The position numbers and the translations under genes are program-made. The notes under the pieces were generated by a model. The model worked only from the letters and a program-made list of their open reading frames with translations. It had not been told where the DNA came from and ran no database searches. Positions 53,816 to 64,000 of a stretch of 64,000 nucleotides of DNA are shown here, in pieces; the first letter of the stretch is position 1, and the number at the start of each line of letters is the position of its first letter. Source of the DNA: Liolophura sinensis (taxonomy: Eukaryota; Mollusca; Polyplacophora; Chitonida; Chitonidae). The stretch covers positions 49,260,046 to 49,324,045 of the forward strand of contig NC_088302.1 in the NCBI RefSeq assembly GCF_032854445.1. The letters run 5' to 3'.

Positions 53816-54115
53816 TGAGGGCTTTGTTATACTGGGTTGTTTGATGAGGGCTTTGTTCTGCCGGGCTGTTTGATTGACGGCTTTGTTCTATTGGGTTGTT
53901 TTAAGAGGACATTTGGTATAATGGGTTTTTGATGAGGGATTTGTTACAAAGGGTTGTTTGATGAGGGATTTGTTACAAAGGGTTGTTTGATGAGGGATTT
54001 GTTACAAAGGGTTGTTTGATGAGGGATTTGTTACAAAGGGTTGTTTCAAGACGGTTTTCTTACATTAGGCTTGTTTGATGAAGGCTTTGTTATAGCGTGT
54101 TGTTTGATGAGTGCC
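53816..54115 (+). repeat. Minisatellite, ~30-bp unit, right part
   Basis: About ten units continue the array interrupted at 53046. Four near-identical units (gagggatttgttacaaaggg) lie at about 53932-54040. Confidence 0.9.
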
Positions 54116-54353
54116 GCTAGTGCTCACAATTACACTGTATTTCAGTCGGATTTGCACACGTTAAAACGATGAAGAATTTGCCAAGGGCATGATATCCTAC
54201 TCACGAGCTTTAATGGGCTGACAACAGCCTCGAAGAGGTTTGAAAAGTGTCACTAAGCTCTGTGGTGCAGTAATATAACGGTCATAGAATTGTATCAACA
54301 CACAGACACTTCACTGGTCTACACTATACGCAAATAAAATGCTATACAGACAA

Positions 54354-54446
54354 TGCATACTGTGGTATGGGATATGAGGAATTGTCAACTCGAGAGAAGT
54401 GATATTCAGAGCTGACAATTCCTCACATCCCATCCCACAGCATGCA
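54354..54446. repeat. Hairpin with 34-bp arms
   Basis: 54354-54387 and 54413-54446 are reverse complements with three mismatches and a 25-base loop. Arms share gaggaattgtca / tgacaattcctc. Confidence 0.85.
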
Positions 54447-55440
54447 CCATATATTTTATTATATCGAAAACAAAAACAGTGTACCATTATAAGGTGTGTT
54501 TAAATCGTTGGGTTTGTACGTTAATAAGGGAGCTATTCTGTAAGACGGATCGGAAGCTAGAGACCACGTGATCTCCCTAAGGAGACCAAACAAACGGCGT
54601 GGGTGAAGAAAGCGGTCTTCTCAACGTAACTGCACAGACAAATGTTTATTTTTGAATTGCTCTTGTTTCATCCACGTTGTTTCATCGATTACAAAATTTA
54701 TTTTTGTAGAAGCACACAGTGAGTTTCCCGATTAGACACATGAAAAAAACATGTTCTTTGTTGTAATAGCCACATGGTGTGCATTCGCTTCCATATTATT
54801 GTAGCGGAATTTAAGGAAGTAGGATTTAAGAAATAAATTTAACGCACTGAAGTTTCATATATTCATTTCTTAATGAATTTTCACTGAAGTTTTTTTAAGA
54901 TCGTTATCTGAGGCTATACTAATTAATTTACAAAGTCAATATTTTGACAATATAGCGTTCATTTATTCTCGTAGGAAGTTTTAAACTTACGTTTATCTGT
55001 TTCATGGACGAGTGATGTTGTTGTTGTTGTTGTATCGGCGTTCCTACATATTTGGGATAATTATAAGTATTTTTCAGCAATGTAATGATGGTAATGTAGA
55101 AGTTACGAAATTCTATGCCATTACCTTATCTGGAAAATATTTACCTTCTATTTTCGTTCTTGTTTCACACATGAAATATGATATGCATTGTCCTCAGTTC
55201 AACCTCGAAGGCAGAAGTTTGTGTTGCCGCCATTTTTGTACATTTATGGTCATTAGGGTGTCTGTAGAACCCACACTTACAGGCTTTTAGAAAGCGGACC
55301 AGGATTTTCCCACCACAGTTTGAAAAGGAATTTATCATTTAATACCCTTGTGTGGAAATTGCTTATACTTTTTGAGTAATATGGATAAAAATATGGACTT
55401 TTCAGACACTGACATTTACATTTTGGCTTCAAAACAAAGC
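54447..55440. other. Intergenic; diverged foldback-arm relative at 54540-54625
   Basis: No gene recognised. cggaagctagagaccacgtg and the following bases resemble 41355-41425 in the foldback repeat. Confidence 0.4.
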
Positions 55441-55472
55441 CATTATTTTGGAGTTCTTGATTGCGATTGCGA

Positions 55473-55587
55473 TGACGTCATCGTGTCATCTGTGTTTACA
55501 AACTGTCAAAAATGTCTCTTGTGACCAATCAGAGTCTCCTGATTCGGTTCATGGCTCCTCCCACACCATGTGGAAATGTATAAATAG
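55473..55587 (+). promoter_or_regulatory. Compact promoter-like array: CRE, CCAAT box, TATA box
   Basis: TGACGTCA at 55473-55480 (inside the palindrome cgatgacgtcatcg), CCAAT at 55525-55529 and TATAAATAG at 55579-55587 stand in the usual order and spacing of an RNA polymerase II core promoter. Confidence 0.45.
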
Positions 55588-55609
55588 GCGGATTTTTCAG
55601 CGTCTGCAG

Positions 55610-55662
55610 ATGGCCTTGGAATTTGCCGAGAGTAGTCACCAAATTGCTGATAAGCATTCGCA
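55610..55662 (+). CDS. Possible first exon after the promoter-like array
   Basis: ATG 31 bases after the TATA box starts MALEFAESSHQIADKHS and meets a strong donor (tcgca|gtaagt) at 55663. No further exon was recognised downstream. The peptide matches no family I know. Confidence 0.25.
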
Positions 55663-55689
55663 GTAAGTAGCTTTATTATTAAGAGTGGG

Positions 55690-56295
55690 AAAATTCTTGT
55701 ACCGTGAATTGGGAAATAGTCCCAGTATCAGGAAAAGTGATTTGTGATCCAGTTTGACAATTCAGAGACAGTTGACACTTGGTGGGAATCAGTCCCAGGA
55801 AGCCGGGAATACAGTGTCAAAAATCTGGGAATTTTCCCAGTCCCAAAATTCTGGGACTCATCAGTCTCACGATACCTGAGAATCCAGCTCCAGGCTCAAA
55901 CAAGTGGAACTTGTCTGAGATATCAAAAGTGGACCACAGAGACTATATACCAGAGTAAATCAACTGGACTTTGGTACCATAATTTGAAGCAGGAGTCTCA
56001 TGAGACTTTTCCCAGTCCCAAAATTCTGGGACCCTCCAGTCTCACGAAACCTGGGAATCCAGCTCCAGTGCCATGCAAGTAGAAATTATCTGAGATATCA
56101 AAAGTGGACCACAGTGGACTATATACCAGAATAAATCAACTGAACTTTGGCATTATAATTTGAGACAAGAGTCTTGTGAGACTTTGTCTCATATGACACT
56201 CATCTGGGACTCTGTCCCATATGACACTTAACTGAGACTCTGTCCCATATGACACTTAACTGAGATTCTGTACCATATGACACTCAACTGTTTGC
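55690..56295 (+). repeat. Dispersed cagtccca/tctgggac repeat, copy 2
   Basis: Phrases such as ttcccagtcccaaaattctg (twice, about 55820 and 56010) and gtcccatatgacactcaact (three times) repeat. Related to 15930-16275. Confidence 0.65.
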
Positions 56296-57037
56296 TAACT
56301 GTCAACTGCTGGTTCCTCCCTCGTCATAATAATATTCATCATCTGATTCACTGAAAATCTGTTGTTGGAGAACTTTCATTTCGTATAGGAATCTAAAACC
56401 TCATGGGTAAGTCACACTGGATAATAGCCCGAGTTCAGGGAATGTTATGAAATCGGATCCAAATAGTAGCGGCGTCTCCGAGTTCAGTGGAAAGAATCCT
56501 GATTGGTTTGTCTATTTAACAAGCTTCGCTCGGCACGTTAAATATCAAACAGGATTAAAGTGATTGAATGGTGTCGCACTCATAGGTACCTGCATGCTTG
56601 AGAAGACATCATAAGAAACAAAAGCACATAAGACAAATACCAACAACATCTGAACCGCTACATTATGAAAAACACACAAAAATTTATATATGGAAAAAAA
56701 TTTAAAGCCACTGTTTCAAAATGACATCAGTTAACAAGCAGATAAAACGAGAAGATGCATCCCAAGGAGCAAAAGAAAACATATCTATAAATCTATAAAG
56801 GGTTACATTCATCCTTGCCGACCCGGAGGTATTAGCTGTAAACGGTAGCCAAAATCCTACGTTATGCAAAACAGATGCGTTGCGTACTGGTTTAGCGTCC
56901 TTTTTATTCTTTTTATAAAATAGTTGAATTTATTCCCATTTTCTCAACGAGACAGGAATACATGAATTCGGAGTATATTTGCCAAGTCACATGGCACTCT
57001 GTAATAAAAACAACGATCACAGACAGATCACATGAGA
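56296..57037. other. Intergenic sequence
   Basis: No gene or repeat recognised. It may include the 3' end of the LINE to the right. Confidence 0.35.
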
Positions 57038-57832
57038 TTACTGTGAGTTACAATTTCTTCTTTTCAACATGTACAATAGCTTCTGGTCTTTAACTTGACG
57101 AAAGATTAGGCGTTTGCACCAAGATCTTTCCAATGACATTTTCTTCATATCTAACCAAAGGAAATCAACATTAACTCTGGTTCTTATCATGCTTCTAGCG
57201 GCCGCCACTACGTGAGTTGCATATTTCTTTTCACACTTGAAGACGGCCTCGTTTCTTGCACACCATATTGAGAATTGCAAAGCCGAAATAATATTGAGGC
57301 ACAGAGCTTCTACATCCTCACGAAGAGTAACATCAAATATTTTAAACATGAACTATCTTGTCGAAAGTGGGTAAAAAATAAGGGGTACAACATAAAAACG
57401 AGACTAAATTCATTAAATACATATTGAACTATTCTGCATTGAACAAACAAATGATCCTGCGTCTCGGAGTCTGAACAAAATACGCACAAATCATCCGTGG
57501 CCACATTCCGCCCTAACAATCTTTCTTTCTAAGGTAAAATGTCGTGAACAAGCTTGAAAGGAAAAATTGACCAAGTTATGGCCCAAAAATCGATGGAATA
57601 CAGTCTTCCAAATGGTATTCCAGTTTAAAAGGGGCCAGATTAACATAACCCGGGGCACCTCAACAACCCTAGTATCCAAATCGTTATAAATAAACTTGCT
57701 AGAATATATGACAGTTGGTAATGGCTGGCCACCGTAGAATTCCTTCCAAGAACTTACTGCTAACTTATCTATAAAATTTAGGTACATTTTGTGAATGGCG
57801 GACATTAGACCTGCCGAATACTGGACAGACAT
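57038..57832 (-). pseudogene. LINE ORF2 C-terminal region
   Basis: Three frames in series. One has CVFCSDSETQDHLFVQC, the C..C....H....C finger that follows the RT in many LINEs. The part before it has SSWKEFYGGQPLP and WNTIWKTVF, and the last has ISALQFSIWCARNEAVFKC. Confidence 0.7.
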
Positions 57833-58277
57833 TTCTTAGCGATAAACCCAACCAACATATGGCAAAATATCTGCAATCGTCAGTTGTACCATAAATCAAC
57901 TTTAGCACGTGTCGAATGGCAAAGGCCTTAGTTTTACATTAGATAGTATTGACATTCAAACCCCCATTTGAAAAGTGTCAGTAAAGGACTACTCTGTATA
58001 ATGCCTTTGGGCTTATTATCTCATAAAAACTTCAATGCAGCTTGTGAACATTGCGTGACACATTTGGTTGGTAATACTATACATTGCGCTGTAAACCACA
58101 ATACCACCAATGCTAAAGAATTAATGAATACAGAGTGGTCCTTCAGGGTCAAATGTCTACAATTCCATGGAGACACGCGTTTCTTCACTTTGTTTAAAAT
58201 GCTCCCCGAGTTAGGAGTTCCACTCTCTTCACCAAATTAAATACCGCAAATTTTAGCAATCATCACAGTTCTAATTC

Positions 58278-58733
58278 CTACGTTGGCATGTAGCTATCGT
58301 CCCACTTGCTTATGAGTAGGGCCACAGTCTTTGAGAGATTTAATTTTCCGCCAGACGCCTCTCCATAACGTGCAGCTAAACAAATAAGATGCGGTAATGA
58401 ATTTTCCTCAAATAATACAGCTGTTGTGTCATTCTCAAACGCGGACATATTTGCTTGCTTATTTGTTCCAGGAATTCGTACACCTTCTATTTCATGACAG
58501 TTGCTAAGTACCGCTATGAATGGTTCTAAAGAAAGTACATATAGTAATGGAGACAGAGAACAGCCCTGTCGACAGTTTGGTGAGAAGACGCTCACGTTCC
58601 AACTTGCAGCCCTCTTCAAACTATGGTAACTCAGACAAAAATTCTTCTTGACATCTGCAGTCAGTTTCTTGTTCAGAATACAATTGTTTATAGTATGATC
58701 TAATACACCCAGAAATATCATTTTGACAGACAT
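58278..58733 (-). pseudogene. LINE reverse transcriptase fragment
   Basis: Contains CRQGCSLSPLLYVLSLEPF (RT block 4) and KQANMSAFENDTTAVLFEEN, where the YADD catalytic box reads F-E-N-D, then EASGGKLNLSKTVALLISKW. The catalytic change and the truncated surroundings mark it inactive. Confidence 0.8.
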
Positions 58734-59038
58734 GTGAAACGGAATTATATCAGTGACAATAAATGATTTTGATAAATTTCTTTCTACCCCTACCCACTTC
58801 CTTTCTAAGAAAATACCTTGTGGGGTTTTTCCTCCTGAACGAACTGAGTGGCTTTCGCTCTAATGGCAGCAACTTTAAATTTGTTCAACACATTAATAGT
58901 TTTCTTCACATTTTTTCACTGTTAACATCAGGATTTGCTTTCAATTCGTTATGTCCCTTTTCTAATTCCATGTAGTCACGCTTTCGTTTCGACGATAAAT
59001 GACAGCAATAATTACGCACGATCACTTTACAGCTTTGT

Positions 59039-59976
59039 TTAAAAGCACGGATTTATGAAATCATCACTATCATTCCCCGTACCACGACGCGATCTGAATA
59101 CATCAGAAAATATTGCCCTAATCTGGACCAAGCGTTCATCATCATAATGAAGAACAGTAGTATTACATTTCCAAGAAAAAGGACCCCACGAAATCACATC
59201 ATCAAGACTAACATCATCATATAAACACGAGTGGTCAGAAAATGACACATGTACAGCGTCACATAATGTGACATGGTCTTTAACACAATTTGAAAAATAA
59301 CACCTGTCCAACCAACTTGGCTCTGACTTTTTGACCAGATGTACATTTTTCTATTCAAATAAAGTTTGCGAAAGTCGTCATGAATACCAAAATCTTTTTT
59401 CAAAACATTAATCTCTTCAGTACCATCATTTCGGGTATTAACCCCAGAGTCAACCCTATCCAGTAAATTGTTTTCGACAAAATTAATATCGCCACCAAGA
59501 ATAACAATTTCGCTCCATGTCATAAAAGAGTCTAAACTAAACATAAATTGTTTCCTATCCTTGGCATTTTTAGAAGCATAAATACACACCAGGTTTAAAG
59601 CTGTGTTATTTATTTCACATTTATAACACGACCACTGGGAAACCTGTTTACATGTTTAATTCCACAATCTATGCTGTATCTTATAACTTTTCCCACCTCA
59701 CAACTTCTGCTGGACCCATTACACCACTTACAATCAGCAGGAATATTTAAACATTTTGTGTCATTGTAATGTTCAAAATGCGTTTCCTGCAAAAACCAAG
59801 ATATCATTACCATTCTCAAATACAAACTCTTTAAGCTGAACTTGCCTATTAACATCACGCAATCCGTTCACATTAAGTGTTTCAAAACCAATACTGCTAT
59901 GAGCAGACATTATATAAAGAAGGAGAATTGGAACGTTCGTACCGGTGCCCATTATCCTGATATTGTAAATAAGCAT
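59039..59976 (-). pseudogene. LINE AP endonuclease fragment
   Basis: N-terminal part with FETLNVNGLRDVNRQVQLKE and WFLQETHFEHYND near 59770-59960, and the central part with MCIYASKNAKDRKQF and EIVILGGDINFVEN (GGDxN motif) at 59480-59589. Several frame changes. It nicks target DNA in active LINEs. Confidence 0.75.
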
Positions 59977-60195
59977 GCTTTGGACAAGCTGCTAAGTCTC
60001 GTGGCAGGCGTCTCCATCCCCGTGCAGCGACGGATTTCTTTTTTCGGCATTCCAACAACATAGTCGAACACTCTTCAGCAGGTGAAGGAGATATTTCCAT
60101 ACTATTGTCCGCGATGACACAATTATTCTCCGCAAGCAAGACTCTTTCCTGGCACACATCCAGCTAGCTTTCACCTTCCAGAATAGACTCAGGGG

Positions 60196-60887
60196 TCATT
60201 TCCTCATTCGTGTTTTCCATAACAACCCAGTCACCCCCACATCCAGCTTTTTGACAGGTTCTGGAAATCGCAAGTAATGTACCTCTACACAAACTTCACG
60301 CACTACCTCTTTTTCCGCGGCCTGGGCCGAAGTGACAAAATAAGGTTGCGGAGGTTCTTTACCATCCTGCGTCTCATTTCTACATGATTCATCTGTGAGC
60401 ACCAGGCCATTTGCGGAACTGACGTCAGCATTACCGTTGGCATCATTAGCTTGTCCACGATCATTTTCACCAACTGAAATGTCCGAACCTACCACAGAAT
60501 CGACGTCACCGGCGTCACCCCCAGCCACCTTTCCAACACCCTGCAACGGTACTGCGACGAAGTACTTTACGAAGACTTTACTCGCGCCGCGTACGACATT
60601 CACCTGGTACAACAGACTGTGTGCTGAGCTGAGCCGCACACACGACATAACTCGTCACAGTCTTTTTCTGCGTGTGGATTTTCATGTGAGGAGAATCAAT
60701 TGCAATTGTTGCACCAGACTGCCTTACAGTCAGCTGCCTTATGCTTTTTTCCCACATTTACGACATTCATATGTCTGAGCTGGATAGGTAAACACCATGA
60801 CGTCTCCTCCAAAATTTGTAATATTTGGAACATACCGTTACTGGTGACAGCAGAATCTAATTTATACACGAACTCCAGTCCTGACAC
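60196..60887 (-). pseudogene. LINE ORF1 fragment with zinc knuckle
   Basis: The piece at 60696-60887 ends NVGKKHKAADCKAVWCNNCN, a decayed CCHC knuckle. The piece at 60196-60648 is an acidic, Gly/Asn-rich region, as often found at the C-terminus of such ORF1 proteins. Nucleic-acid binding is the expected role. Confidence 0.55.
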
Positions 60888-61381
60888 CTTTTGCCACCCT
60901 GCTTACATTTTTCGATATCTAAAAACACTGAATGTTACACCCACTTTCAATGTGTCCGCTGGGCTTTACTCCTAAGAATAACACCATTACATTCATGTTG
61001 TTTAAAGAGTTGCAGTTAGTTTTGCTATTCCATGATTTGGTATCATAACCAGGCACAGTAACAACTCTACAAAATTCGGCAAACAATCGATTTTAAATTA
61101 TACATGTCTTTGTTTCTTCCTTGCACCAAATACTCTCGCTTACTGTTTCATTTTGCTGTTGTCCCACCAGACGTTAATGTCATTAACGAACAAAGAACAC
61201 TATAGAGGATTTTTCGTTTAGTGCCCGACCATGTAGCGAAAGGTATTGTCCCTTAACAAGCTGTGGTTGAATACATAAAGGCCGGGCCCTCGGCTGACTG
61301 TCACCAAGTCTAGTTTTAAACAGACAGTGCTGTGGCCACTTAACGATGCGGGACTATGATAGACTGATTTAGTAGTAGATA

Positions 61382-61723
61382 CTAACGCCGCAGACACGAG
61401 AGCATAATCAATTCTACTCTTAAAATCTCATTAAGGTGTTTTCTCCACATAAAATTACATTTTTCTGGATTTCTCATTCGCCAAATATCTCTAAAATCAC
61501 AATCAACTTTCAGATCCATCAACACCTGAAGTGAGCGATCATTTTCCATCACTTTGGTCATTGACATTACTGTGTTAAGATTCCGAACAATAATTGTTTT
61601 GTTTTGAGAGACGTAATTATACATGCTTTGGAAAGACCAAACATTTTCTGATACCTTATTTAGCACAAAAACGTTAATTACATTGATGATTTCTGCGCCG
61701 AACTCAAAGGATACCGTTGTCAT
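61382..61723 (-). pseudogene. Fragment of a second LINE endonuclease
   Basis: RNLNTVMSMTKVMENDRSLQ and VDCDFRDIWRMRNPEKCNF resemble the late part of an AP endonuclease. It lies upstream of the first LINE's ORF1, so it must come from another copy. Confidence 0.5.
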
Positions 61724-61733
61724 CCATCTGAAT

Positions 61734-62249
61734 ACCGTAAGTGAAATATTCGCTTGTAACTGGTTCTCTCTTCTGTCTGATTGGTGATTGGTTGATGTGT
61801 TTGTGTGTATGGATGTGGGGCTGACCGGATTGAACTGGGTGTGGCTTCATTGACTTTGATTGACAGGCCCCAATTAAAAACGAAAGGCTAATTGGCTAAC
61901 ACGTGACTCATTTGTACAACAAACATGTCTGAACTTGTATTGACACTGTTGAATCGTTGTTGTTGTAAACGCAAAATTCGCTTATCGGTTATCTTCCTGT
62001 ATGACGTCATGTATTCGTTTTTACGCATTGCGCCATTTTCAACCAATGTAGGTCACGATCTTGATAAGAGGCCTCGCTTTAACATGGATGAGACGTAAGA
62101 CGGCTGGAGGGTAATACTAACCCTCCAGCCTGTGCGTGTTGTCTCAAGAAACTAGGTCAAGCACCTAATAAAGGGAGACAACCTACTCGGTTATCTAATA
62201 CATAAAATGCCCATGTTATAACTCGCTACGCTTTAACATGGGGAGATAG
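61734..62249 (+). repeat. 516-bp direct repeat, copy 1
   Basis: Aligned with 62458-62973 without gaps and with only a few substitutions (for example gtgaaat/gtaaaat, tgtgcgtg/tgtgtgtg, gcacc/gtgcc). It contains TGACGTCA and a perfect 11-bp hairpin ggctggagggt/accctccagcc near 62103-62131. Confidence 0.92.
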
Positions 62250-62457
62250 GGATTTAACCTGGATCGCTTGGATCAGCTGGAGGGTAATACTATACCTGAC
62301 GGTATAGTATTCTGCTGAGCCAATTAATTAGAGTCAGGTGTTAATTAGTGCTCTGATGAGCTTGTTTGTGCTGAGTCTAAACTAAGTCCCTAATTCTTTC
62401 TTTCTTTGTTCTTCAAATTGCATATTGCTCGCCTTTTCTGCTTTGTATTGGTTTGTG
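62250..62457 (+). repeat. Spacer of the direct repeat, with a palindrome
   Basis: Includes aatactatacc/ggtatagtatt, a perfect 11-bp inverted pair with a 4-base loop near 62286-62311. Confidence 0.75.
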
Positions 62458-62973
62458 ACCGTAAGTAAAATATTCGCTTGTAACTGGTTCTCTCTTCTGT
62501 CTGATTGGTGATTGGTTGATGTGTTTGTGTGTATGGATGTGGGGCTGACCGGATTGAACTGGGTGTGGCTTCATTGACTTTGATTGACAGGCCCCAATTA
62601 AAAACGAAAGGCTAATTGGCTAACACGTGACTCATTTGTACAACAAACATGTCTGAACTTGTATTGACACTGTTGAATCGTTGTTGTTGTAAACGCAAAA
62701 TTCGCTTATCGGTTATCTTCCTGTATGACGTCATGTATTCGTTTTTACGCATTGCGCCATTTTCAACCAATGTAGGTCACGATCTTGATAAGAGGCCTCG
62801 CTTTAACATGGATGAGACGTAAGACGGCTGGAGGGTAATACTAACCCTCCAGCCTGTGTGTGTTGTCTCAAGAAACTAGGTCAAGTGCCTAATAAAGGGA
62901 GACAACCTACTCGGTTATCTAATACATAAAATGCCCATGTTATAACTCGCTACGCTTTAACATGGGGAGATAG
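62458..62973 (+). repeat. 516-bp direct repeat, copy 2
   Basis: Second copy at a spacing of exactly 724 bp. The near identity shows a recent duplication or active homogenisation. Confidence 0.92.
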
Positions 62974-64000
62974 TGGTTTCTGAATAACTATGACGTTACC
63001 CGAGGCAATGACTTCTTGGTGTCAAAACAAGGCTTATGGAGTTAACATCCCATTCTGTATAACGCAATGAAGTACATGTATGTTCAATTCCGTAAAAACA
63101 TGGGCCAATGTGTACACTGAATAATCAAGCTAAGAACATACCACAATCAGAGAATAATCGGCCAAAACTATCAACTAGTCAGTTCAAAGGCAAATCATTC
63201 AGTCGGTTACTTAAAAGACTAATCATTTAATTAGTTAATCGATGGACGAAAATATCGATTGGCGAAAATTAATGTGTTTGTTTTTTAATGTGTCGACCAG
63301 TACTTTTCAACGAACGACCTTTCTGTCAATAACACGTTTAATCCCCCCACCAAATAAACACGCTCTTTGACTTGGTCACAATTGCACAGGCTCTCCTTAC
63401 CCATAATATCTACATCAAAAAGTTAAATGTAGTATTCATAAACACAGTTCTATCTATGTTACAGATTGCTTTATACAAATCACAAAATGTCCTGTCGCTA
63501 AAAGGGGAATTTGTAGCCCCAAAACTGTTGTTAAAATCCTCATTCGTTTCAGTCCTTAGCTCCTCATGGTTTTATTGGATAAGAAATTATGTAACTTTTC
63601 TTAGAAATTATTGTATAACAGTCTCTTTGACTGGACAACACAGGGCGTCTGGTGTTGTTACTGGTACAATAAGAACTGTTTTTTTTGTATGTTTGTGGTT
63701 ACAATTGATTGCTTTATCAATGTATAGATCACCTATCTGTGGTATATATTAATTACCTTTTTTATACCAAAGGCAAATAACGCTATATTATATTGAGGAT
63801 AATTGGTTGAATAAATCCACTTTGAAAAGAAAAAAAGTTATCACTTCCACCACCAGGAAATTTTATACGGAAATTTTGAACTACGCTGACGTCAATCGGG
63901 TCACACAAGAACCTTGCTTCAACCTTTATGTCTTGTAATATTGTTTACACTAGCATTCTTTATCTAAAGTATGCAAAACATGTGAAACAATTTTATTGAA
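62974..64000. other. AT-rich right end; no gene recognised
   Basis: A 126-codon open frame at 63372-63752 (+) is hydrophobic and AT-rich, without a domain I know, and is not called. Confidence 0.35.

Larger units (their letters stand above)
57038..60890 (-). mobile_element. APE-type LINE (non-LTR retrotransposon), decayed
   Basis: Reading leftward: a zinc-knuckle ORF1 piece (60.9-60.2 kb), an AP endonuclease (60.0-59.1 kb), a reverse transcriptase (58.7-58.3 kb) and a C-terminal region with a CCHC finger (57.5-57.0 kb). The order is that of a two-ORF LINE with apurinic-type endonuclease. Frames are broken in many places. The clade (Tx1/L1-like or CR1-like) is not settled. Confidence 0.8.

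Noticed and set aside
63372-63752. 126-codon hydrophobic open frame
   Set aside because: AT-rich translation with no family pattern. Could be chance.
1-64000. CRISPR arrays, bacterial operons, ribosome binding sites
   Set aside because: The window is eukaryotic nuclear DNA with introns and SINEs. The tandem arrays present lack a repeat-spacer structure.

Overview
The window is animal nuclear DNA. Coding sequence is broken into short exons with GT/AG introns, and the space between is full of tRNA-derived SINEs with (AAAT)n tails, LTR retrotransposons, a LINE, minisatellites and foldback repeats. The SINE types (3' ends reading gagtacggcgtaaaacacc and gagtacgacgttaaaccc) and the exon sequences suggest a lophotrochozoan, most likely a mollusc. 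The species cannot be fixed from sequence alone.

Region 1 (1-26.2 kb, + strand) holds most of one host gene. It is a STRA6-like multi-pass membrane protein (retinol uptake receptor family) with 13 exons at 717-26199 whose intron phases agree throughout. The N-terminal exons lie left of the window or were not recognised. The introns hold SINEs, a 33-bp minisatellite, a 1.1-kb element with terminal inverted repeats, a long (TA)n tract and several dispersed repeats. One extra candidate exon (18091) does not fit the phase pattern.

Region 2 (26.7-46.6 kb) is a nest of mobile DNA. A solo LTR (26734-27721, 4-bp target duplication GCTA) is followed by the main discovery: an 18.25-kb Polinton/Maverick-like endogenous viral element at 28332-46586. 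It is bounded by inverted repeats beginning AGTAGTATAGAATG and by a perfect 6-bp target duplication GTTATC. Its left part carries, on the + strand, remnants of a chromodomain protein, a proline-rich membrane protein, a P-loop packaging ATPase, a protein with a conserved EMASIL/LSDHEKI region, a minor-capsid-like protein, a basic core protein, a major capsid protein of the F54H12.2 type and an adenain-like protease. A protein-primed-type family B DNA polymerase lies convergent on the - strand. Every gene is broken and several catalytic residues are replaced. No integrase core was found. The right part (37-42 kb) is repeat-rich without recognisable genes. Near the right end sits a nested Ty3/gypsy-type retrotransposon (42230-46242, - strand). 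Its pol order (protease, integrase, then RT/RNase H) is that of Gmr1-like elements, and both gag and the RT core are largely deleted.

Region 3 (46.6-56.5 kb) is mostly non-coding. It contains a C-type-lectin-like gene or pseudogene on the - strand (signal-peptide exon plus two domain exons), a minisatellite split by a second solo LTR (53047-53815, target duplication TGAG), a 34-bp-arm hairpin and a compact CRE-CCAAT-TATA promoter-like array followed by a possible first exon.

Region 4 (57-64 kb) contains a decayed APE-type LINE on the - strand (C-terminal zinc-finger region at 57.0 kb, RT at 58.3-58.7 kb, endonuclease at 59.2-60 kb, zinc-knuckle ORF1 at 60.2-60.9 kb), a fragment of a second LINE, and a nearly exact 516-bp direct duplication with 724-bp spacing.
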